From positions 1 to 43,281 of the forward strand of contig NZ_ABZU01000018.1 in NCBI RefSeq assembly GCF_000173655.1: a stretch of DNA of 43,281 bases, written 5' to 3'. The notes below the pieces were generated by a model. The model was not told where the DNA came from. It was given only the letters and a program-made list of their open reading frames with translations, and did not search any database. A program made the translations under genes and the position numbers. Source of the DNA: Corynebacterium amycolatum SK46. GTDB lineage: Bacteria; Actinomycetota; Actinomycetes; Mycobacteriales; Mycobacteriaceae. Of this stretch, positions 32,552 to 40,337 are shown piece after piece. Every line of letters begins with the position of its first letter. The first letter of the stretch is position 1.

Positions 32552-34960
32552 CTAGAACGGCAGCAGCGGAATCAGATCCCGCAAGCTCGGCGCTGGCGGA
32601 GTGTTCGGGCGGGGGAACTGCGGTAGTGGATTCGGCCGGGGCGTCGTCGACTCCGGCCGCGGCGACGGCGCTGGTGGCGGGGTCGGACGGCGGGTGCCAT
32701 CGGCCACGCGAATCGTGACGGTGCCACCCTTGAGAAGCAGCGGCGGCTGATCCAGTCCGACCACGATTCCGCGCGACTCGCCCGTGAGGGAGACTGTGCG
32801 TTCCTCTACCTTGTAGCCAGCCTTCTTCAGGGTCTCCCGAGCCTCTGCCTTCTGCATGCCCACCACATTCGGCATTTGGGTGATCGAGGTGCCGAGGCCG
32901 TAGTCCGAATCCAGTGGTGGGAGGTTCTTTCCGCCATAGTCCTCGATAACCGGGCCGACTGCGCCGAACCATGTCCGCGCGGGCTCACGACCACCAAAGA
33001 GGTTGCCGCTCGGGCACTGGCGCAGCGGTGACGTGCACAGCTCCGTGACCGTCGGGGTGTCGTTGTAGGCGTAAACCGATCCGGCCAGGCCGCCGGTGAA
33101 GCCCAGAAATGCCGCGGACTGGTTCGACTCGGTGGTACCGGTCTTAGCCGCGACGGGGCCTTCCCAATTCAGCTCCTTCGCGGCATCCTTCGCGGTGCCA
33201 TCGATGGCATCATTGCTGAGCGCATTAGCAATCGCGTGCGCGACCCCCGGCTCCACCGCCTGCTCGCAGGGTGGCACATTCAGCTTCACCGCATTGCCCT
33301 TGGAGTCCGTGATCGACTCAATCGGAGAGGGCTCGCACCAGCGGCCATTGCTGGCCAGGGTGGCAGCGACATTGGACAGCTCAAGGTTGTTCACCGATGT
33401 CGGACCCAGCACGAACGAGCCGAGCTTATGCTCGGAGACATAGTTCGCCACCGAGGACTCACCATCAAAACTGCCTGGCTCCGTGTATGAGCGCATGCCC
33501 AGGCGTACCGCCATGTCCATCACGCCATCGACACCGACCAGCTCCGAAATCTGAATAAAAGGGGTATTCGGCGACCGTGCGAGAGTCTCGCGCAGCGACA
33601 TCGACGGCGGGAAACTGCCTACATTTTCCACGCAGTACAGGCCCGGCGGGCAGCCTTCTGCGCCACCGGTGCCCAGCCCAGAGGCCTCATAACGACGCGG
33701 CACCGGGAAGTGGGTATCAATACCCAGCCCCTTTTCCACCGCCGATGTCGCTGCGAAAATCTTAAAAATCGAGCCCGCGCCATTGCCCACCGGCGTAAAT
33801 GGCTGCGGCTGCACGGTCTGCATTTGCTCTGCATCGAGGCCGTATACGCGTGACGACGCCATCGCGAGCAACTTCCTGGAGTCATCCCCAGGTTCAAGCA
33901 AACTCATAACCTCGGCTGCGCCATCCGCCGTCGGTGATGCCTGCTGACGCAGCGACTCCTGCACGCTGTCCTGTACACGCGGGTCCAGCGTGGTCTTCAC
34001 ATGGAAGCCACCGCGCTTGAGCTTTTCGGTCTCAATGCCGTGGTTCTCCAGGTAGGAGACCACATAGTCACAGAAGAAACCCCGATCGCCCGCCGCGATG
34101 CAACCCTGCGGCAGGCGCTGAGGCTCCGGGAGGATGCCGAGGTCAGCTGCCTTGGCGTCCTGAGCCTCCTGCGGGCCAATTGCCCCCGTGGATTCCATGG
34201 CCGCAAGCACGTCGTTACGCCGTGCATGCGCACCTTCCGGATTTGTATACGGATCGAGCCCGGAGGACTGCTGAACCATGCCCGCAAGCAGAGCGGCCTG
34301 CGGGACATTCAAATCCGACGCGGGAATACCGAAGTATGTCTGAGCTGCAGCTTCCACGCCGAAAGCGCCATTGCCGAAGGGGACCAAGTTCAGGTACTTA
34401 GTCAGAATTTCGTCTTTCGTCAGCTCATCTTCCAGGTCCAACGCGATGCGAATCTCGCGGATCTTGCGGCCATAATCCGTGGCAGTAGCAGCGCGGCGCT
34501 CCGACTCTGACTGCGCGTCCACGAGCAGCGTGTGGTTCTTAATCAACTGCTGCTCAATCGTGGAGGCACCTTCCTGCACCGACTGAGACATGAAGTTCTT
34601 TACCGCCGCACGAGCAGTGCCCTTCCAGTCCACACCAGAGTGCTCATAAAAGCGCCTATCTTCCACGCTGACCAGCGCATCCTTCATAGCTGGCGAGATG
34701 CGTTCCGACGGCACATTAAACCGCCGCTGATCATAGAGCCACGCAATTGGCTGATCATTACGATCCGTAATAGTGGTGACCCCTGGTGCGTCCTTAGAAA
34801 TCACCGACCGCGACGCCGACGCGAATTCATCAGCCGTGCGCGCGACGAAGTAGGCCGAGCCGCCCACAAGAGGAAAGAGGGCGCTGGCCATAATCAACGC
34901 CGCCAACACAGTGGCAACGGAGAGCTTGAACAGCGTCGAACCTTTATTCACAGCAATCAC
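32552..34960 (-). CDS. ponA2: Class A penicillin-binding protein with PASTA domain (PonA2-type)
   Basis: An 802-aa bifunctional peptidoglycan synthase. One N-terminal membrane helix comes first, then a GT51 glycosyltransferase domain (catalytic Glu in SVEDRRFYEHSGVDW; EGASTIEQQLIKN; LNLVPFGNGAFGVEAAA). The transpeptidase domain has SxxK as SIFK (AGSIFKIFAATSA, about residue 395), SxN as SPN (LARSPNTPFIQ) and KTG (VAAKTGTTESN). A C-terminal PASTA domain (MPNVVGMQKAEARETLKKAGYKV) precedes a Pro/Arg-rich tail. A PASTA-bearing class A PBP next to a WhiB gene and a metallophosphoesterase matches M. tuberculosis PonA2. The start is GTG 34960 or GTG 34951; neither has a clear ribosome site. Stop-proximal sequence is duplicated just downstream (32535-32554). 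Confidence 0.93.
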   Translation of the reverse strand: MIAVNKGSTLFKLSVATVLAALIMASALFPLVGGSAYFVARTADEFASASRSVISKDAPGVTTITDRNDQPIAWLYDQRRFNVPSERISPAMKDALVSVEDRRFYEHSGVDWKGTARAAVKNFMSQSVQEGASTIEQQLIKNHTLLVDAQSESERRAATATDYGRKIREIRIALDLEDELTKDEILTKYLNLVPFGNGAFGVEAAAQTYFGIPASDLNVPQAALLAGMVQQSSGLDPYTNPEGAHARRNDVLAAMESTGAIGPQEAQDAKAADLGILPEPQRLPQGCIAAGDRGFFCDYVVSYLENHGIETEKLKRGGFHVKTTLDPRVQDSVQESLRQQASPTADGAAEVMSLLEPGDDSRKLLAMASSRVYGLDAEQMQTVQPQPFTPVGNGAGSIFKIFAATSAVEKGLGIDTHFPVPRRYEASGLGTGGAEGCPPGLYCVENVGSFPPSMSLRETLARSPNTPFIQISELVGVDGVMDMAVRLGMRSYTEPGSFDGESSVANYVSEHKLGSFVLGPTSVNNLELSNVAATLASNGRWCEPSPIESITDSKGNAVKLNVPPCEQAVEPGVAHAIANALSNDAIDGTAKDAAKELNWEGPVAAKTGTTESNQSAAFLGFTGGLAGSVYAYNDTPTVTELCTSPLRQCPSGNLFGGREPARTWFGAVGPVIEDYGGKNLPPLDSDYGLGTSITQMPNVVGMQKAEARETLKKAGYKVEERTVSLTGESRGIVVGLDQPPLLLKGGTVTIRVADGTRRPTPPPAPSPRPESTTPRPNPLPQFPRPNTPPAPSLRDLIPLLPF

Positions 34961-35126
34961 ACTACAAGGTAGGGCGGATTGAGCCGAAGTGAGTTTTCGA
35001 AAATCTGCCTAGAGACATGCCCGGCGAGTCCAGAAAAACGCCTGGCGACCGGGGAGGAGTGCTACGAGCGCCCTTACAATACCGGGCAACTCGTCGTGTG
35101 GTGGTTTCTGGAAAAAGATTTTCATA

Positions 35127-35140
35127 GTGACGCAAATCAC
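35127..35140. promoter_or_regulatory. Candidate GlxR binding site upstream of whcA
   Basis: GTGACGCAAATCAC has the exact GTGA-N6-TCAC core of CRP/GlxR sites; the outer bases (A..C instead of T..A) deviate. It is about 190 bp before whcA and 170 bp from the PBP start. Confidence 0.5.
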
Positions 35141-35288
35141 CCCCGTCCTTTTGTTGGAAAAAGTTGCTCCACCTGCATCGTTGCATTTAGAGCTGCGCCA
35201 CGTCCACCCTCGCAGTGTGACCCAATCGACATTATTTGGGTGGTGTGAATAGACTTACAACAAAATTTCAGCACTATTTAGTTGAAAC

Positions 35289-35300
35289 TATTTCGAAATA
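35289..35300. promoter_or_regulatory. Perfect palindrome in the whcA leader/promoter
   Basis: TATTTCGAAATA is a 12-bp perfect palindrome 29 bp before the whcA ATG. It could be an operator overlapping the promoter or transcript start. Confidence 0.4.
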
Positions 35301-35329
35301 ACGAAAATCGCAGGCACGAGGAGGCTACA

Positions 35330-35692
35330 ATGACCGCCACGATTCCCGATCGCAACCGCACTGCTACTACGCCAGACTACGAGCTCGGTGTAGAGAGCTT
35401 CCGCGATCGTCAGGAGTGGGTCCCGCGCGCTAAGTGCCGCGATATTGACCCGGATAAGTTGTTCGTTCGCGGCGCCGCACAGCGCGAAGCCGCAGTTATC
35501 TGCCGCCACTGCCCAGTGGTTCTGCAGTGCCGTGCCGACGCTCTGGATAACCGCGTCGAGTTCGGCGTCTGGGGTGGCCTGACCGAGCGTCAGCGCCGCG
35601 CAATGCTGCGCGAGCACCCGGAAATTACTTCGTGGGCCGACTTCTACGCTGAGCAGTACGCAGCTCAGCGCAAGGCAAAGCTGGCTAAGTAA
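35330..35692 (+). CDS. whcA: WhiB-family iron-sulfur regulator (WhcA / WhiB4 type)
   Basis: A 120-aa protein. ATG 35330 is chosen over an upstream in-frame ATG (35282) because GAGGAGG lies just before it. The four cluster cysteines are Cys36, Cys58, Cys61 and Cys67 (C..CxxCxxxxxC), followed by the G[I/V]WGG turn (EFGVWGGLTERQRR) and a basic C-terminal helix. WhiB proteins bind a redox-sensitive [4Fe-4S] cluster and act with the primary sigma factor or on DNA. The position beside the PASTA PBP corresponds to whiB4 (Rv3681c) in M. tuberculosis and whcA in C. glutamicum, both linked to oxidative-stress control. The gene is followed by a terminator. Confidence 0.93.
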   Translation: MTATIPDRNRTATTPDYELGVESFRDRQEWVPRAKCRDIDPDKLFVRGAAQREAAVICRHCPVVLQCRADALDNRVEFGVWGGLTERQRRAMLREHPEITSWADFYAEQYAAQRKAKLAK

Positions 35693-35723
35693 AAACCGAA
35701 CTTAGACCGAAGTAAAACTGAAC
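35687..35723 (+). repeat. Direct repeat spanning the whcA stop codon
   Basis: AAGTAAAAACCGAAC (35687-35701), containing the stop TAA, recurs as AAGTAAAACTGAAC (35710-35723), 23 bp downstream. Confidence 0.55.
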
Positions 35724-35745
35724 CCCCAGCGCGCGAGGCTGGGGG
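35723..35745 (+). terminator. Terminator after whcA
   Basis: CCCCCAGC (35723-35730) pairs with GCTGGGGG (35738-35745) across a 7-base loop. There is no T tract, but the stem is strong and lies between two separately promoted genes. Confidence 0.6.
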
Positions 35746-35763
35746 ACAGATAAAGTAGCTTCC

Positions 35764-35925
35764 ATGACTACTAAATGGGAATACTTCACCGCACCGCTGC
35801 TCATTCACAACACCAAGGCCATCCTGGACAACTTTGGTGAGGACGGCTGGGAACTCGTCACTGTTCTGCCCGGCCCGACCGGCGAAAACCACGTTGGTTA
35901 CTTCAAGCGCCCCAAGGCTGACTAA
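35764..35925 (+). CDS. DUF4177 small protein
   Basis: A 53-aa protein beginning MTTKWEYFTAPL and containing LDNFGEDGWELVTVLPG, the hallmark of DUF4177: a Trp-Glu-Tyr start and a GxxGWELV strand. It is short and soluble, with no signal peptide. The same small gene lies before the RidA gene in M. tuberculosis (Rv3678A), so conserved order supports it. Function is unknown. Confidence 0.88.
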   Translation: MTTKWEYFTAPLLIHNTKAILDNFGEDGWELVTVLPGPTGENHVGYFKRPKAD

Positions 35926-35974
35926 TTACCTCGGCGTCTAATACCTAACTAACAACGGCGGTTGTGCTTTCGAT

Positions 35975-36001
35975 TGGCAGCTGACTCACTGTTGGCTGCC
36001 A
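35975..36001 (+). terminator. Weak hairpin after DUF4177
   Basis: TGGCAGC (35975-35981) pairs with GCTGCCA (35995-36001), followed by TCTTGCTTT. Confidence 0.4.
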
Positions 36002-36061
36002 TCTTGCTTTGTCCGGCTTTATTCGCCCGGTTCCCAGCCGCCGTGGAAAGGCTTAACTAAA

Positions 36062-36538
36062 ATGAGCAACTCTGAATCTCGCACTCCTTCCCAGGCCCTC
36101 GAGGCCCTGGGGCTTACCCTGCCTGCAGTTGCCGCGCCAGTTGCGGCCTACGTACCCGCAACGCGCACAGGCAACCTCGTTTTTACTTCCGGCCAGCTCC
36201 CATTCGTTAACGGCGAGCTCACCCACGTCGGCCATGTCGGCGCAGAAGTCACTGCTGAGGAGGCCAAGGAGGCCGCCCGTACCTGCGCTCTCAACGCTTT
36301 GGCCGCAGTCGATGCCGAGGTCGGTCTCGACAATGTCACCCGCATCGTGAAGGTCGTCGGCTTCGTCAACTCCGCCGCCGGATTCACTGGTCAGCCGGGC
36401 GTTATCAATGGAGCCTCGGAACTCTTCGGCGACGTCTTTGGTGAACGCGGCCAGCACGCTCGTTCGGCAGTGGGTGTGAATCAGCTTCCGCTGGACGCTC
36501 CCGTGGAAGTCGAGATCATCGTTGAAGTAGCCCAGTAG
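36062..36538 (+). CDS. RidA/YjgF family protein
   Basis: A 158-aa protein of the RidA-like branch seen as Rv3678c. RTGNLVFTSGQLPFVNGEL gives the first strands, EAARTCALNALAAVDAEVGLDNVTRIVKVVGFVNSAAGF the long helix and strand, and ERGQHARSAVGVNQLPLDAPVEVEIIVEVA the active-site Arg and final strand. RidA enzymes deaminate reactive enamine/imine intermediates from PLP enzymes; the subfamily's precise substrate is not known. GAAAGG precedes the ATG. Confidence 0.92.
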   Translation: MSNSESRTPSQALEALGLTLPAVAAPVAAYVPATRTGNLVFTSGQLPFVNGELTHVGHVGAEVTAEEAKEAARTCALNALAAVDAEVGLDNVTRIVKVVGFVNSAAGFTGQPGVINGASELFGDVFGERGQHARSAVGVNQLPLDAPVEVEIIVEVAQ

Positions 36539-36673
36539 CTACTGTTTTTGCTGCCGTGAGCAGCGGGGATGCTGCGTTCTCCGGGTCGTCGTAAAGCGTG
36601 CTTACACCCAAATGAGCCGAATTGGACGACGTGGCGCGCTCCCCGGATTGCGCAACCACGTAGGATAGGGGAC

Positions 36674-37489
36674 ATGGAGCATCCTGCGTATAGCCAACTG
36701 CGTCAGATTTCTCAGTCTGTGGGCGTCGTTCTGTGCCCGAACCCCAGCTACTCTTCGCTGGAGGGTACGAACTCCTACGTTATTAAGGCTGAGGGGGATA
36801 GCCGCAGCATTGTCATCGATCCGGGTCCGGAGGACGAGGGACACCTGAACGTCCTCCAGCGTTATGCCGGCGACGTTGCGTTGATTCTGCTGACGCACCG
36901 TCATGGCGACCATGCTGATGGCGCCGCACGTTTCCGCCAGCTCACCGGCGCGCCGATTCGTGAGCTGGAGTCTCAGTACTGCGCGGGAGGTCAGGATCCG
37001 CTTGTCGACGGCGAACGTATCGTCCTCGACGGAGTGACTCCACAGATTGAGGTCGTGGCAACCCCTGGTCACACCGCTGATTCCGTCTGCTTCTTCATCC
37101 ACACTGGTGATGGCGAGGACGATGTTGAGGGCATCGTTACCGGTGACACAATCGCTGGCCGCCACACCACTATGATCTCGGAGACCGACGGCGACCTGGG
37201 TAAGTACATGGAAACCCTGAAAATGCTGGATTCGCGTGGCAAGGGTGTTCGTCTGCTGCCTGGTCATGGTGCTGACCTGCCGGACATCACTGTAATGACG
37301 CAGAAGTACATTGAGCGTCGTAAGTTGCGCCTGCAGCAGGTGAAGGATGCCGTTGCCAAGCTGGGCGACGAAGCTACGGTCGACCAGATTGTGGATGAGA
37401 TTTACACCGATGTCGATCCGGTGCTGCGTCATGCTGCTGAGCAGTCGACGCGTGTGACCCTGCGCTACCTGCGCGATCACGGGGAGTAG
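36674..37489 (+). CDS. Metallo-beta-lactamase fold hydrolase (LACTB2/Rv3677c-like)
   Basis: A 271-aa protein starting at ATG 36674; the longer frame from 36569 is less likely. It has the metal ligands His75-x-His77-x-Asp79-His80 (LTHRHGDHADG), a His in ATPGHTADSV, Asp in VTGDTIAG and the final His in LLPGHGAD. A C-terminal helical/winged domain (RRKLRLQQVKDAVAKLGDEATVDQIVDEIY) matches LACTB2-type proteins, some of which are endoribonucleases. It sits between the RidA and GlxR genes as in M. tuberculosis. Confidence 0.9.
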   Translation: MEHPAYSQLRQISQSVGVVLCPNPSYSSLEGTNSYVIKAEGDSRSIVIDPGPEDEGHLNVLQRYAGDVALILLTHRHGDHADGAARFRQLTGAPIRELESQYCAGGQDPLVDGERIVLDGVTPQIEVVATPGHTADSVCFFIHTGDGEDDVEGIVTGDTIAGRHTTMISETDGDLGKYMETLKMLDSRGKGVRLLPGHGADLPDITVMTQKYIERRKLRLQQVKDAVAKLGDEATVDQIVDEIYTDVDPVLRHAAEQSTRVTLRYLRDHGE

Positions 37490-37686
37490 TTGCTGGGCTT
37501 TGGCTTCGGTTTTGGCTTCGGCTTTGGCCGGTTGCTGGGCTGGGCTTAATTGAGACTTGGCTGAAGCTGAGCTTGAGTCGGGCTTGGGCTGAGCTTGAGT
37601 CGGGCTTGAGTCGCCGCATGAAAAGAGCGTGTGACCTGCAGTTTTGTGGGTTGCGCGCTTTTTGTTTTTGCTGGGGTGGGTTTGGT

Positions 37687-37747
37687 CTAGTGCTGGTTGG
37701 GGTGGGGCTAGTGCTGGTTGGGGTGGGGCTAGTGCTGGTTGGGGTGG
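37687..37747. repeat. 21-bp tandem repeat, three copies
   Basis: The unit CTAGTGCTGGTTGGGGTGGGG starts at 37687 and 37708; a third copy from 37729 is complete for 19 bases. The copies are identical in sequence, so the array is recent or actively homogenised. Confidence 0.9.
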
Positions 37748-37773
37748 CATGGCCTCGTCGGGGCCAGCTCAAT

Positions 37774-37937
37774 CACTTATCGATGAGGTATCCACTTGTC
37801 GATGAGCTATAGCGCACGCATAAGTGAACAGCGCATCGACAAGTGATTGATACGGGGAGAAATCGGTGAATGGTGCATCGATAGGTGCCGGGAAAGCGTC
37901 GATAAGTGGCAGAAAAAGCGGGAAGCATCGATAAGTG
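37774..37937. repeat. Phased array of a 12-bp motif (CATCGATAAGTG)
   Basis: Six clear copies: CACTTATCGATG (37774) and CACTTGTCGATG (37793) in one orientation, then CATCGACAAGTG (37834), CATCGATAGGTG (37876), CGTCGATAAGTG (37897) and CATCGATAAGTG (37926) in the other. A weaker copy CACGCATAAGTG is at 37815. Start-to-start spacings are 19, 22, 19, 42, 21 and 29 bp, mostly near multiples of two helical turns. The first and fourth extend into a 16-bp inverted repeat (37770-37785 and 37834-37849, one mismatch). Confidence 0.85.
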
Positions 37938-37975
37938 AGCCAAGCTTGGCCATAATTCGGCCGGTGGGGTGGGGC

Positions 37976-38027
37976 CAGTATGCCAGCCCAGCATGCCAGG
38001 TCAGCATGCCAGGCCAGCATGCCAGGC
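37976..38027. repeat. 13-bp tandem repeat, four copies
   Basis: CAGCATGCCAGGC occurs at 37989 (last base T), 38002 and 38015, preceded by a degenerate copy CAGTATGCCAGCC at 37976. The unit contains the palindrome GCATGC. Confidence 0.9.
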
Positions 38028-38133
38028 CAGCGGGGAAGACAACAAAAATCCCGCGAGCCTCATGCGTTTCATGTGCTCCTACGGGAACCGAGGAACCAAA
38101 AGCAGAGGCTGCGGGATGTGAGTCGTTGGGCAG

Positions 38134-38212
38134 CGCCACAAGCTAACGTGCGCAACAAGCTAACAAGCTAACAAGCTAACAAGCGCCACAGGCGCCACAA
38201 GCTAGCGTGCGC
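38134..38212. repeat. Duplicated glxR 3' end around an 8-bp tandem
   Basis: CGCCACAAGCTAACGTGCGC (38134-38153) is a one-mismatch copy of 38193-38212, which covers the last codons and stop of glxR. Between them CAAGCTAA is repeated three times in tandem (38155-38178) and partly a fourth time. Confidence 0.8.
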
Positions 38213-38885
38213 GTCGAGCCAAACGCTCCGTATCGGAGATGAGCACGGACTTGCCCTCAAGGCGGATCCAGCCGCGGTGGGCGAACTCTGCCAGAGCCTT
38301 GTTAACGGTCTCTCGGGAGGCACCGACGAGCTGTGCGATTTCCTCCTGAGTCAGGTCGTGGTTCACACGGAGAGCAGAACCTTCCTGAACACCGAAACGA
38401 TTAGCCAGCTGAAGCAGGGACTTGGCTACGCGACCTGGGACGTCGGTGAAGATGAGATCGGCCAGCGAATTGTTGGTGCGGCGCAGACGGCGGGCTAGCA
38501 TGCGCAACAGCTGAGCTGGAACATCAGGGTGTGAACCAACCCATTCCTGCAGCTGATCGGCGCTCATGGACGCGGCGGAAACCTCAGTGACGCAGACCGC
38601 CGAGGAGGTGCGCGGGCCCGGATCGAAGATGGAGAGCTCGCCGAACATGTCGGACGGGCCCATGATGGTCAACAGGTTTTCACGACCGTCGGCTGAGCGA
38701 CGAGCCAGCTTCACCTTGCCATCAATAATGATGTAGAGCCGATCGCCCGGCTCACCCTCATTGAAGATGGTGGTTCCACGCGGGAAGCGAACCGTCTCGA
38801 GCTCACCGAGCAGGGCCTGCACAGCCTCCTGGTCAACTCCCTGAAATACACCGGCCCGGGAGAGAATCTCCTTGACGTCATCCAC
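38202..38885 (-). CDS. glxR: cAMP-responsive global regulator GlxR (CRP/FNR family)
   Basis: A 227-aa protein from GTG 38885, chosen because AGGAG lies 8 bases upstream and because the length equals C. glutamicum GlxR; a frame from ATG 38918 adds 11 unlikely residues. The cyclic-nucleotide domain has [20 protein letters not shown] and the phosphate-binding cassette [17 protein letters not shown]. The C-terminal helix-turn-helix is [24 protein letters not shown]. GlxR binds cAMP and TGTGA-N6-TCACA operators and controls carbon, respiratory and surface genes in corynebacteria. It is convergent with the MBL gene and divergent from nth. Confidence 0.96.
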   Translation of the reverse strand: MDDVKEILSRAGVFQGVDQEAVQALLGELETVRFPRGTTIFNEGEPGDRLYIIIDGKVKLARRSADGRENLLTIMGPSDMFGELSIFDPGPRTSSAVCVTEVSAASMSADQLQEWVGSHPDVPAQLLRMLARRLRRTNNSLADLIFTDVPGRVAKSLLQLANRFGVQEGSALRVNHDLTQEEIAQLVGASRETVNKALAEFAHRGWIRLEGKSVLISDTERLARRAR

Positions 38886-39376
38886 GGTAAAATTCTCCTG
38901 TCTTGGGCCACTAACCACCGTAAATACAGGCCAGCAGCCACCAAATTAACACTCGACTACAAATTGCAGTGGTCAAACAGGAAGAGAAACTGCCCCGTCC
39001 CACTACTTTCGGTCTTTCCCGGTAACGCCGCTGCCAGCTTTCAAGGCAGGTTCATCCCTGGACGAATTTCACGGCAAATCGCCACTACAGATGCATCCCA
39101 AAAACTACGCCGTCACCAAGATGTGATAAGCACCACTGTAGCAAAAGAGCCACTGCGACTGTGGGGAATTCTGGTGAAAAGCCGCTGAACTGTGTATTTC
39201 TAGCCAATAATCTGCTAACAGTGTTCTAAGTTGCGGTTGGGTATGACTTTTTTGGTTTTGACCGAATATGCCCGAGCCGCTACCGGTTTTATCCGCATCC
39301 CGGACGAATCTAAGGATTCGGCCCGCGAAAGGTGCACACGCGAATTGCAATCCGGGGTAGCCGATACACTACGACC
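38886..39376. other. Divergent promoter region of glxR and nth
   Basis: About 490 bp without a gene. A TTGACC box (on the minus strand near 38975) may belong to the glxR promoter. ATGTGATAAGCACCACT at 39121-39137 has one perfect GlxR half-site and a poor second half, so autoregulation is possible but weakly supported. TACACT at 39365-39370 lies 6 bp before the nth ATG and could give a leaderless transcript. Confidence 0.45.
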
Positions 39377-40321
39377 ATGGATACGACCGGCAAGGCATCG
39401 TCGTTAAGCAAGCACCAGTTAAGCACGCACCAGATCAGCAAACCCCAGCCCACGCACCCGCAGGGATCCCTGACATCGAAGAAGCGTCGGGCGGTGGGGG
39501 CGCATCCTGCGGCGCGGGGGAAGGAGACGCGCCTGGGTATGGTGCGGCGCGCGCGGCGGATTAATCGCACGCTGGCGGTGGCGTACCCGAATGCTCACTG
39601 TGAGCTGGACTTTCGTAATCCGTATGAGCTCGCGGTGGCGACGATTCTGTCGGCGCAGTGTACGGACGTGCGGGTGAATATGACTACGCCGGCGCTGTTC
39701 GCTAGGTACCCCAGCCCGGCCGATTTGGCGGTTGCGAACCAGGAAGAGGTCGAGGAGCTCGTTAGGCCGACAGGTTTCTATAGGAATAAGGCTGCGAACA
39801 TCATCGGTTTTGCGCAGGGGGTGATGGAGCAGCACGGCGGCGAGGTCCCGGGCACGTTGGATGAGCTGGTGAAGCTGCCGGGCGTGGGGCGCAAGACCGC
39901 GAATGTGGTGCTGGGGAATGCTTTTGGGGTGCCGGGGTTGACGGTCGATACGCATTTTGGGCGTCTGGTGCGGCGCATGGGCCTCACAGAGCAGGAGGAT
40001 CCGGTGCGCGTGGAGCACGAGATGATGGAGGTGCTGCCGCGCGCGGAATGGACGTGGTTCTCGCATCGCCTGATTTTCCACGGTCGCAGGGTGTGCCATT
40101 CGCGCCGGGCGGCATGCGGGGCGTGCTTCTTGGCGGCGGATTGCCCGTCGTATGGCGTCGCGGGTCCGGCGGAGCCGGAGACGGCGGAAAAGCTGATCAA
40201 GTCAGATGACAGGGAATGGCTTCTCTACCTGGCCGGTCTTAATGACGGCTACAGTGGGGAGGAACTTTCCGCGCTTGACGACGGGGATAGCGCGCGCAAC
40301 ACCACAGCGACACAGGACTAG
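39377..40321 (+). CDS. nth: Endonuclease III (DNA glycosylase/AP lyase)
   Basis: A 314-aa protein. The helix-hairpin-helix [17 protein letters not shown] carries the catalytic Lys, and [13 protein letters not shown] the catalytic Asp. The iron-sulfur loop has the exact C-x6-C-x2-C-x5-C spacing ([17 protein letters not shown]). It removes oxidised pyrimidines and cleaves at abasic sites. The conserved enzyme starts near [17 protein letters not shown]. The preceding 55 residues are a low-complexity His/Gln/Lys extension, so ATG 39539 is an alternative start. A hydrophilic C-terminal tail follows the cluster. Confidence 0.93.
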   Translation: MDTTGKASSLSKHQLSTHQISKPQPTHPQGSLTSKKRRAVGAHPAARGKETRLGMVRRARRINRTLAVAYPNAHCELDFRNPYELAVATILSAQCTDVRVNMTTPALFARYPSPADLAVANQEEVEELVRPTGFYRNKAANIIGFAQGVMEQHGGEVPGTLDELVKLPGVGRKTANVVLGNAFGVPGLTVDTHFGRLVRRMGLTEQEDPVRVEHEMMEVLPRAEWTWFSHRLIFHGRRVCHSRRAACGACFLAADCPSYGVAGPAEPETAEKLIKSDDREWLLYLAGLNDGYSGEELSALDDGDSARNTTATQD

Positions 40322-40337
40322 TCGAGGAGCACTTTTC

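Larger units (their letters stand above)
34961..35329. other. Divergent control region of the PBP and whcA genes
   Basis: About 370 bp without a gene. It contains a GlxR-type site (35127-35140) and a 12-bp perfect palindrome (35289-35300). The AT-rich stretch 35230-35285 is a likely whcA promoter area. Confidence 0.6.
37490..38201. other. Repeat-dense convergent intergenic region (MBL/glxR)
   Basis: About 710 bp between the stops of two convergent genes, made almost entirely of repeats. It holds Gly/Phe-like GGCTTTGGC and GAGCTTGAGTCGGGCTTG repetitions (37498-37620), a 21-bp tandem (37687-37747), a phased 12-bp motif array (37774-37937), a 13-bp tandem (37976-38027) and an 8-bp tandem (38155-38184). 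No frame across it looks like a gene. Confidence 0.8.

Noticed and set aside
37774..38027. A CRISPR array
   Set aside because: The repeats are only 12-13 bp, spacers are absent or irregular, orientation changes, and no cas genes are nearby.
37769..38146. Small proteins encoded in the repeat island on either strand
   Set aside because: The frames arise from the tandem repeats, lack ribosome sites and have no consistent composition.
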